DNA of 64,000 nucleotides. Source: Apoderus coryli (lineage: Eukaryota; Arthropoda; Insecta; Coleoptera; Attelabidae). The DNA is taken from the NCBI GenBank assembly GCA_911728435.2, contig OU452201.1, positions 3,286,001-3,350,000 of the forward strand, given 5' to 3'. The position numbers were made by a program, and so were the translations under genes. Under the pieces are notes generated by a model, which saw only the letters and a program-made list of their open reading frames with translations, was not told the DNA's origin and searched no databases. Below, piece after piece: positions 11,256 through 22,300 of the stretch; position 1 is the first letter of the stretch; every line of letters begins with the position of its first letter.

Positions 11256-12120
11256 AACTTATATATATATAGAACTACATATAGTGGAATAGTTATTTGG
11301 CGAGTTTATTAAATATTTCTTGAAGTAATGTACTTGGGGAATCTGGTGATTTGATTTAACAATTTTGAAAACAAACAATTTAAGAAGTAGAACATTATCT
11401 TTGGGAACTTTGACGGTTACATTTACAAACATGTTATTATGGTTATTCTTAAGTTGACACATTTTTTGGTCTTATAAATAAAACACTATTTCACTGAAAG
11501 TCATCACAAAAATCGAAACACCGAACCTACCTATGTATTTTAATGCTTATCATTCCATTTTTTTATTAAATTAGAGTTTTTGTTAAATTTTAAGTGGTCT
11601 AACTTCTACAGAACCGTCCCAAAGATTTTAGAAAAAGGCTGTTATTGTGTATTAGTTTTAGGCAAAGTATTTTATAAAGATCTATGGGTAGTGCAGTTTA
11701 TGACCCGTTTTCTAGACTTTCCTACCATGTATGCAAAAAAATAATTATTTAAGTTCACCGTGGCGGTTAGTAGTGACAGGATCCATTCGTAACATCCACT
11801 ATAATAGAATATATAAGGTTTATGGTGATATTATGCTTATGCAATACAATGACGTATTTTATACTAATTATATTATTATTATAACTTTTCCAAGGTAAGC
11901 TCATTAAGTACTTTTTAAGACTCCCCTGTAAAACATCAAAATGACCGCGCCCTATATTCCAAGTTTTTTACCTCTCACTTGAGCGATATCGTTCTCTATA
12001 TTAATACCATCGAAAATATACTACGACTATTTTTATATCTACGGTGTTAATACATAGTCTTTACGTCAATTCGTCCAGTAAAAATAATATTAATCAGTGA
12101 TGTGTGCTTTGAATTTAGTT
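11256..12120. other. Non-coding, nothing recognised
   Basis: AT-rich sequence between two LINE copies. No supported frame, RNA gene or repeat pairing seen. Confidence 0.5.
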
Positions 12121-15100
12121 TCTTTGATGTATATAATAATAATAATAATCTTTATTGTCTAACAGGCATTGCTGCCCAATTACAAGACAAAATTTATATA
12201 TAACTAAACTAAGCATATGTAAATTCACAAAATAGGAATTAATTAAAAAGAAAAATGAAAAAATCAAACAAAAATGCATAAAAGGAAACAATTCCATGGC
12301 GAATAATTAATTAATTAAACAATATCCATTTCGTTCGCTTGCAGACACAGACGCAAATGATGCTTAAATGAATTAAGTGAGCCATTGAAGTAATTAACAT
12401 CATCGTGCAAATTCAGACGATTGCAGTAGGTGCAAGCCCGAAAAAGGGGGGCTCTGCCTTCATAATTTGTATGAATGTGAGGCAGCCAAAACATATGTGA
12501 ATTTCTTGCCTGCAAGCGAGGAACACGAAACCATATCTGCCGCAGCAACTGAGGACAGTCCAGCAAATTGTTTATTCATTTAAAAATAAAAATCTGAGAT
12601 GCAAAAATACGTCGTTCTGCTAGCAGTCTAAGATTAAATCTATCTAATAAAATACAATGATCGTAGCCACGAGGTGGAAAATATCCATCAATTTTAAATG
12701 ACATATACTTTAAAAATTTGCGTTGGATACTCTCGAGTCTTTGTATTTGAACATGATATATAGGTGACCAAACAATTGAAGCGTACTCCAACTTGGACCT
12801 CACAAAAGAGAAGTAGAGTGTCTTAAGACATTCCATGCTATTAAAATTCCGCGTTTGTCGTAAAATAAACCCCAACATCCTGACAGCGGCCGTCGACACC
12901 TGTGAGACATGCTCATTGAAGGACAACTCGCTGTCAACATAAATGCCGAGATCCTTAATCACATTGCATCTCTCCAATGTTATCCCATTAAGCACATAAA
13001 CGTTCAGCACTGGCTTAACACGTTTTGTAAATGTTATTAATTTACATTTAGCGGCATTCAAAGGAAGTCGGTTTAGAGCACACCATTCAGATAGAATATT
13101 CAAATCACGCTGTAATCGATTACAATCGTCATCGCAATGTACGACCCTGTACAATTTCAAATCGTCTGCAAAAAGCAAGTGATCGCCTGAAATTCTGTCA
13201 CCAATACTGTTCACAAAAATTGCAAACAGCAATGGTGCCAAAGTACTGCCCTGCGGTGCCCCACTCGATACATCGAAACAATCGGACCTATAACCATTAT
13301 ACTCAACAAATTGTCGACGGGTTGTTAAATACGAGTCAAAGAAAGCAATCAAGTCTCCGCTGAAGCCGATGTCATACATTCGCTGTCGAAGCAGAGAGTG
13401 ATCAAGCTTGTCAAATGCCTTTGAGAAATCCGTATATATTGCGTCGACCTGCAATCGTTGCCCAACAGCTGGATAAACATCCTGCAGAAACGTCACCAAA
13501 TTACTCACAGTGGACCGTTGTCTAAAAAATCCATGCTGTTGATAGACCAATTTTGATTTTATTTGGTTGAACAATTTATTTTGTAGGACAATTTCAAAGA
13601 CTTTCGAAAAATTTGGTAATATGGAAACAGGCCGATAGTTAACGATTCTGTCATGATCTCCTGACTTATATACGGGACATAAACGAGCTATCTTCCATAA
13701 TTCCGGAAACAAGTTGGACTGTAAAGACAAATTAAATATATGCTGTAGTGGCTCAACGAAGGCGCAAGCACAGTCTCTAACAACAAATGCAGGAATATGG
13801 TCGACACCAGCTGTTCTCTTTGGTTTAAGTTTTCTCAATGCGGCAAGGATGTCATCGTCACTCAGCAAGCCCACTGTAACCAAGTCACCATTATCGTGAG
13901 TTTCAACAAAGGAGTGCCCGACAGTATCAACATAAACACTATGGAAAAAGCTAGCAAACGCTGTAACAATGTTAAGCGGATTAGATATCTCTATCCTATC
14001 CGCATCAAACATCACACCCGGGATACGGGACCTTTGTTTTCCGTTCCGTATAAACTTCCAAAGCTGCGCCGGGTCACTTTGTATTGAGTCTTGAATTCTG
14101 TTAACATAGCTGCCATAAGCCCACCTAATTCTCTGTTTTACTTGAGATCTCAACAACTGAAACCTATCGAAGTAGTGCTGTGTACCATAACATCTCCACC
14201 TACGTAAACAATTATGTTTTTTCCTAATGTCCCGTATGAGGTCCAATGGATACCAGCATGGATAAGAGAATTTTTTAGATCTCGTTTTATAAACCGGTAC
14301 AGTAGTATCCAACATTGATATCAGTCGGTTCTGAAATTCGGCTACCGCTACATTAACGTCCGAAATATGACGTAAAAATGTCCAGTCTTGTCCTGCTATC
14401 AGTTCATACAAGAGTGGATAATTGGCCTTACTAAAATTGTATTTTTTTGCATCTATGTTTGATGAAAAGCTTTTTTGACGTGAAGCGTCACTACACAAAA
14501 AGGATATATGTAATGCTGGATGATAAGCATCCTCAGTTACCAGTGGAAGACATGTCTCGACAGTACAATTAAAATTACACAATACCAAATCAAGAATGGT
14601 ATCAAAGTTGTTAAATATACCATTGCACTGATGCAAGTTAAGCAAAGAACTGAAATCGTGAATAGAGCTCAGCTTAGATTCTCTTATAGTTTTATCAGGA
14701 ACAAAATGCACGTTAAAGTCTCCCAGTATCAATCAGCTTACAATTATTATACTTAACAGATAAAGACATAATAAAATCAAAGAATTGTTCATAATGAGTA
14801 ACATTTAGGTTTGGTTGAAAATACACACACACTATGAGGATTCAGAAAGTACCAACGAGCACCTTACAGCCCGCAAAGTCCACAGATGCATCAAGATCTG
14901 CATCACTCAACCATGCAATCTGTTGGCACTCGTAATCCGATCTAATAACAAGCACGCCACCACCTCTAGTCATTCCCAGAGCATTTAAATCACGATCTTT
15001 TCGAAAAACTATATAGTGGTCCTCAAACAATTCGGTGGAGGCGATATTAGGCTGCAACCAAGTCTCCGACACCGCAATGACATGATATTCCCCCTCACTA

Positions 15101-15174
15101 ACTGATTCGTAGAAATGATCAGTCTTCGTATTCAAACCCCTTACGTTCTGATAAATAACACTGAGCAGCATGTG
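12120..15174 (-). mobile_element. Non-LTR retrotransposon, endonuclease + reverse transcriptase, ORF2 lightly damaged
   Basis: Minus-strand pieces at 15171-14842, 14732-12576 (718 aa) and 12566-12315 are one ORF2. The first piece begins the APE-type endonuclease (IYQNVRGLNTK, SETWLQP). The second continues it (ILGDFNVHF) and carries a full reverse transcriptase (YRPVSILPNFSKVFE, YTDFSKAFDKLDH, GAPQGSTLAPLLF, LLFADDLKLY) and thumb. The last piece is the C terminus. Damage is an in-frame stop near 14840, a 1-nt frameshift near 14735 and another near 12570. ORF1 is absent, so it is 5' truncated. The 3' end shows AATAAA and a TAA-type tail (12128-12140). It sits 72 bp past the stop of the zinc-finger gene, on the same strand. 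The catalytic YTD and FADD are intact. It resembles CR1/Jockey-like elements. Confidence 0.9.
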
Positions 15175-15184
15175 TAATAAAAAA

Positions 15185-15245
15185 AGTTTATTTTTATTTA
15201 CATTAATAATCAGTACAGCGAAACAACCTAAGTAACTAAATTAAC
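15185..15245 (-). terminator. Poly(A) region of the zinc-finger gene
   Basis: On the minus strand, AATAAAAATAAA lies about 45 nt after the stop codon. It is the gene's own 3' end, just upstream of the downstream LINE. The LINE therefore probably lies outside the mature mRNA. Confidence 0.5.
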
Positions 15246-18200
15246 TTATAACGAATTCCTCACTAAAAACGCCATTCCATGACTTCTGAAATGCTTTTCT
15301 AGTTCATCTTTAACATCAAATTCTTGCAAACAAACTTTACATTGATTTTCTTTGACAGCATCAGTGACAAAGTACGGTGCCAACTTTACCACATTCGACA
15401 ATTCTTTGACAGCTGACTTATCAAAGCAATCATTCTCTTCCGAATACTTTTCAAAATCCTTGATATTATGATAATGTAGCAAGTGTTTTATGAGTGATGG
15501 TTTAACTACAAAACATTCACCGCATTCCATACATTGATAAGTGGTCAATGAATCTCTATGCTGCCTAATATGCCGATGAAAACTGGTACGATCAGTGTCA
15601 CGAATGTAACATAACTTACATTGATATGTTCCATCAAACCTCATTGGCTGTTCTGCTGTTAGGTCATGTGCCATTTCTGGTCGTTTAGTCCTTGATGGGC
15701 GACTACGTCTACGTTTGGCGGTAGAAGATTCATCATCAGACCTACTATTTCGCTTTCGAGTCTCAGACGATGTAGACTGTTGATTATTGTTTCCACATTT
15801 ATCTTCGGGCGTTGAATGCTCAGACGATATAATGACGTTTTTATTGTCATCGATTCGATCTACGCACACGTGAGGACGAGCGTATTTGCAAAATTTATGG
15901 TGCGTTTTACGATCATCCATTGAAATTATTTTTTTGCAAAGGATACAGCAGCATTTATCGTTGACAGCCTTCATTTGTTTGCATTTGACACAAACTTTGA
16001 TCTGAGAATTTAAATATAAAAAAATAGATCACAATTCAATCTTGATATTTTTAAATTTTTTTAAGAAATGTAATAATGTATTGTTGTTCGAAGTAGAGTA
16101 ACTGATTGCTTTGTAAAGGCCCTACGGGAAGAGGAAACATTGATTACACAGGCCAACACACATTTTGGTGCCTGCGATTTTTTAACTGTTCCTGAGTAAT
16201 TTTTGGATGCAGAATGTAAAAAGGTTCTCAGATTTTGTCTATCAGATCTAGTTTTTGAGATTTTTTAAAAAATTGTGTATATAATTTACGTTATAACTGT
16301 TATAATATATAATATTACTATTGACAGTTAAAAAAAACAAAGACACATGGATTTAAGTATTTATTGCAAAAACTTAATTTACATAATTACATTAGTCACT
16401 AATCACATAAAAATTTTCTTTTATACGATTTTCTAGAATGGAGTTTACTAGGGCAGTCTCGCTGAAGGCTCCAGCAGTAGTCCGCCATCATGTGGCTATC
16501 CCATCGTCCTTGATAACGATCTTCCATAGTTTTAATATCCTGGTGGAATCTTTCCCCCTGTTCTTCACTACAATCACCTAAGTTTTCTGGAAAACGATCT
16601 AGGTGGCTGTGGAGGTAGTGAACTTTTATACTCATGTTACAGCCGAGAATATTAAAATTTGAAAGCATAGTTTCCACTAATTCTACGTAATTGTCTGCTT
16701 TATGATTGCCAAGAAAATTTTGTACTACTTGAACAAATGAACTCCAAGCGTTAGATTCAGTCTCGTTCATTGATGTGGTGAATTGTGGATCTTTAACAAG
16801 TTGCCTTATTTGAGGACCATCAAATATACCAGCTTTTAGTTTTTCCGTGCTAATGCCAGGAAATTTACGTGACAAATACCCAAAACAATTTCCATCTCGA
16901 TTTAAGGCCTTCACAAATTGCTTCATTAGGCCTAGCTTGATATGCAAGGGCGGAAGTAAGATTTTTTCTCTTGAAACCAAAGGTTCGTTGATCACGTTTT
17001 GTATTCCTTGAATCATGACATCTCTTGAAGGCCAATTTTTGTTAACCCAGTGCTCATTTTTAGCTCTGCTGTCCCAAAGGCACAAAAAACAAGGATATTT
17101 TGTATAACCACTCTGCTGTCCAAGGAGGAAGTTAATCATTTTTAAATCAACACAAATTGACCACTGATGTTCTTCGTATTTAATTTTTCTCAAAACTAAT
17201 GCTATTGTTTCATATTCTTCCTTCATGGTAGTAGAATGACCAATAGGAATTGAGCCATATTTGTTACCGTTATGTAAAAGAACACACTTTAAACTACGTT
17301 TTGAACTGTCAATAAAAAGGCGCCAATCATCTGGAGTGTATTCAGGCAAACCCATTTTTTCTAAGAGCCCTTTTATATTGTTACAGAATACCAAGTCATT
17401 TTCCTGAGTGAAAAAAGGCAGCAGATCCTTATCTCTTTTACGATAAAATGTAATATTAGTACCTCGACAAAGTAGATTTTTTTCTTTTAATCTGGATGCA
17501 AGTAATTCAGCGGATTCCTTTGAGAGATTCAGGTCTCTTATAAGATCGTTTAGTTCTTCTTGATTGAAACACTGCGGAGTTGCTAAATCTGCTTCAAAAT
17601 CGCTGTCGTTTTCTGATTGAATTCTTTTAACTTCGTCAGACGTTGATGTTTCTGTATCATCTTCTGTCAGTTTGGGTAGACTGCTGAATGATGGAACGGG
17701 TATTTCTTCCGAATGCACTACAGGCCTTCTTGCAGAATCTAGATCAGGATATGTCCATTTGTGTCTATTGTTTCTATTTATGCCTTTAATATTAACGAGA
17801 CAAAAATAGCAGTCGTCATGATGGTTCCGCGGTTCTCTCCAAACCATTGGTACACCAAACTTTAGGCACTTCCTCTTTCCAGTTGTCCACTGTCGCAAAT
17901 GTTCAACACATGTTTTACATATGAAATGTGGGGCCCAAGATTTATCTTGATCTCCTAAATGAACGCCAAAATAGGCAAGATAAGCTCTTTTCACAAAGTC
18001 AGAAATCCTTTTTCTGCTCTCTTTCAAAGTGTATTCACCACACACATAACAAAAAACATCGGGATGATTTACACAGGTACGTCTGCTTGTGGATGCCATT
18101 GTTTCAGTTTAGTGTCTTGATACTACAAAACGACCAAAATTTACACAAAATGATAGCACAACTTTACTTGGGAAAACTCAGTAATATACTAAATCAAGTA

Positions 18201-19358
18201 CAGCCAAACAGGTATAGAAGGATCGGGTCATAGGCAATTACAGGTATAAAAGTAATTAAGAGCATTGTATTGAGTAGTTCCTAGTATAGGAACATTGGGT
18301 CAGGGACAATTCCAGGTATCCATTTGGCTAATTAGATTCTGGGAAATTCCTATTTTGACGATTAAGTACATATTTATCTCTTTATTTGTTGTCCTTTATC
18401 AGAAAAAAATATATCATTTAACCTGTAACGTGTATCTCAAAAACTAGAGCTGATAGAAAAAATCTGGTGGCATTTTTGGAATCAGCACATTAAAAACATC
18501 TAAAATCAGATGTTAGATTTCTGGCACCAAATTTTTTTTTTCATTTTGTTGGCCTGTGTTATGATTAATCGGCAAGAATAAAACCCACGCCGGATGGCAT
18601 TTTCGGAATTCGCCGACACATTAGCCGCTCGGAATAACTCGAGTGATGCGAATCACAGATTCATAAAGTCCCGACGTTTTGGTCTAATGCGTCGGCGATT
18701 TACGAAATACATGCAACGTGTCAACTCCTAAAGGGTTTCCCATAATGTTTTTTTTTTCTTATAAATCTTGGTTATAGTTTGAAAACTAGGAAAAAAATTA
18801 ATTAATTTTTGAGTATTTCGGGTCCACAATAATTTATGGTTTCTTTTATATAGTGGGTTATATTATTTCGTAGGAAAGTACATTCAATTAGGTGTCAGTG
18901 ACGTTTCGCGGCTTTATTTCCGCTTTTTCAACCTTCTTCCAGTTAGAATATACAATTAAAACAATTAAGACACAAATAAAACAACGTCTACTCCACCAAA
19001 ATATTTATATATTATTATGCAATCAGCATACAGCGCCAGACATGTTTCGGAACATTAAGTTTCCATCTTCAGTGGCTCAAAATAAACAGTCATGCAGTCA
19101 TTTAGTTAAAGTCAAACAGTATGGCATGGACTATATAAACGTATACAAACTGAAAGTGTTACAGCTCTTAGACATGAGAATAACTAAATGACTGCGTGAC
19201 TGTTTATTTTGAGCCACTGAAGATGGAAACTTAATGTTCCGAAACATGTCTGGCGCTGTATGCTGATTGCATAATAATATATAAATATTTTGGTGGAGTA
19301 GACGTTGTTTTATTTGTGTCTTACACATTCAACTCCTCTCGAAGATGGATTACTTCAG

Positions 19359-19399
<41 letters not shown>

Positions 19400-22300
19400 A
19401 ATTAAATTACATTTCTATATACAAGTTAATGGTCAACACTAACTGAATTGATCACTAATCGTGTATAGTAACATTTTTTGGTACTGTTGTTGTAGGTATA
19501 TAGAAACGTCATCTAATTGTTTTAATTGTAGATACAATCTAACTGGAAGACGCTTGACAAAGCGGAAATAAAGCAGCGAAACATCGCTGACACCTAATTG
19601 ATTGTACTTTCTTAGGAAGTCCTAATATTTTCCGGACGAGCACACATTACCTACTCACCGTAAACGACCGTCAGATGCGCCAATTACCGAAATTATTCGA
19701 ACTTAAGTCAAACGATCGAGCAGACACGACCGTAAATATAACACAAACGGCATAATCTTAACCTAAAAATACAATGAATCTACATACCTTCTTTGGATCC
19801 ATTTCATTAATTCAGTATTAATAGGTAAAATTTATTTTTATTGAGAAATCAACATGTGTTTAACAGCTCAAGAAACTAGTTACACCAATCTGATTCAAAA
19901 CGAAAAGATATTCTTAGTTTGAGATGTGCAATTCCATACGTAATTCGCTGACGCATTAGTCTAATACGTCGGGACTTTATGAATCTGTGATTCTTATCGC
20001 CCGAGTTGTTCCGAGCAGCTAATGTGTCGGCGAATTCCGAAAATGCCGCCGGATGCCAGCCCCGTCACCTTTACTTAAATTACAGATGATGGATCTGTAG
20101 CCTACTCTCCGTAACATGTGTTACCTAATTAAAGACAGGTTCAGGAGTAACCGGAGTCGCATTATAGAGGCCAATAGAAAATATTTTTAAAAGTATGCGC
20201 AAATTTAATAAATTGTCGCAATTTATTTCAAATGAAAATCGTGATGTCATTTTCAACTTCTAAGTTAAACCTAAAAAATAGTCTAAAGTGCGAGTGCAAT
20301 TGCTTCCCTAGCCATTGACAGAGCTTTATTTGGACCAAAAAATCGCACAGTTTCTGCAATAACCGTGTAGCTCCAACTTCCCAGAAGTTTATCGTTTATA
20401 ATAGTTTTCTTTATTTGCGAAAGATAAGACAATTCAAATTATGGTACATCAAACCATCAACTCACCTTTTTATCACGTGTGTAGATAATTTTATTGTGAC
20501 ACACCACGCATTCACCGGAAATGTACTTGCTAGAGGCAAACACATCGATATTTGACGGTTTTTTAATCTTATTTGCATTCGTTGTGGAGCAGCGAAGCAA
20601 ATGCGTCGAATACGTCGCAGTGGTTCGGAAATAACTTTTGCATAGTTGGCACGTGTACACATATATACACTGTTTTTTATCGTTCGAATGCCATGAAATA
20701 TGATTTTTATGTTCTTCGTCATTCATATTTTCGACTTCTTTACATACGTTGCATTGATACTTCCTTTCAACAACACATGGGTCATTTGGGTGGTGTATTT
20801 CGGCATGCTTTTGTACCGTTTCAAGCTTTATAAAGACTATTTTACACAATCCACATTCGTACAATTTTTGCATATGAGTGATGAAATGTTGTCCAAACGT
20901 TTGCGGCATTGCAAAAAGTTTACCGCATTTGGGTGCTGAAAAGAATATTACTTAAATAATTATAATTTGTGGAAACTGCGATTTTGTCGATACTCATGAG
21001 TAACAAAAATTAACAAAGATTTCTGCAGATACATAGACATAGTTTCAAATGATAATAACGGGTGATTCAGTGAAACGGCACGATTTGGCAACGCTGCGGG
21101 CGGAACAATAGAGGAACCGCGGTCTTGCGACGTAAACGTTGGGAATCTAGAGAGTGGTCAGGTGAACAACGCGCATTTGCTGTGAAAGCTTATTACAAAA
21201 AATGGTGAAAGTTTTGTGCGTGTACAACGAGCGTTTCGTTTACACTACCATTTGTGGTTCAACATTACAGAAAAGAGGCGGCAGTGTTAAAACTGCTCGC
21301 ACACCAGAGCTTAAACCTGGGATTAAGCTATACCACTACGAGCAGAATTTTGCATAAAGAACTCCATTACCATCCATACAAAATCCAGGTTGTGCAAGCC
21401 CTTAACGTTTGAGATTATCCCACCCGACTAGGGTTTTGTGAACAAATGTTGGAGCGTATTAATGAAAACGACAACTTGCTGCATAATCTTTGGATGAGTG
21501 ATGAATCTCACTTTCATCTCAGTGGGTATGTCAGCAAACACAATTTCCGCCATTGGTCCGACAATAAACCGCGGCAATTACACGAAAGACCCTTATATTC
21601 AGAAAAGGTAACCGTGTGGTGTGCAATTTCTTCGTTAGGCATCATCGGACCTTATTTTTTTGAGGACGAGGATGGGCACGCAGTAACAGTAAACTCTGAT
21701 CGCTACGGACAGATCGTGTACAACGAGCGTTTCGTTTACACTACCATTTGTGGTTCAACATTACAGAAAAGAGGCGGCAGTGTTAAAACTGCTCGCACAC
21801 CAGAGCTTAAACCTGGGATTAAGCTATACCACTACGAGCAGAATTTTGCATAAAGAACTCCATTACCATCCATACAAAATCCAGGTTGTGCAAGCCCTTA
21901 ACGTTTGAGATTATCCCACCCGACTAGGGTTTTGTGAACAAATGTTGGAGCGTATTAATGAAAACGACAACTTGCTGCATAATCTTTGGATGAGTGATGA
22001 ATCTCACTTTCATCTCAGTGGGTATGTCAGCAAACACAATTTCCGCCATTGGTCCGACAATAAACCGCGGCAATTACACGAAAGACCCTTATATTCAGAA
22101 AAGGTAACCGTGTGGTGTGCAATTTCTTCGTTAGGCATCATCGGACCTTATTTTTTTGAGGACGAGGATGGACACGCAGTAACAGTAAACTCTGATCGCT
22201 ACGGACAGATGTTAAATAATTTTTTTCTTCCGGCAATCGAGAATTACAGAAATCAAAACACGACCTTTCAACAGGATGGTGCAACATGCCACACATCACG

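Larger units (their letters stand above)
18597..20046. mobile_element. Mutator-like MITE (outer shell of a nest)
   Basis: Terminal inverted repeats of about 130 bp begin GCATTTTCGGAATTCG (18597) and end with its complement (20046). They are flanked by a perfect 9-bp direct repeat CGCCGGATG (18588-18596 and 20047-20055). Long TIRs plus a 9-bp duplication are the hallmarks of Mutator-like elements. No transposase is present. It hosts the next element (18871-19614). Confidence 0.75.

Noticed and set aside
11259..11462. 67-codon minus-strand frame
   Set aside because: No motif, AT-rich, lies beside a decayed LINE. A chance open frame.
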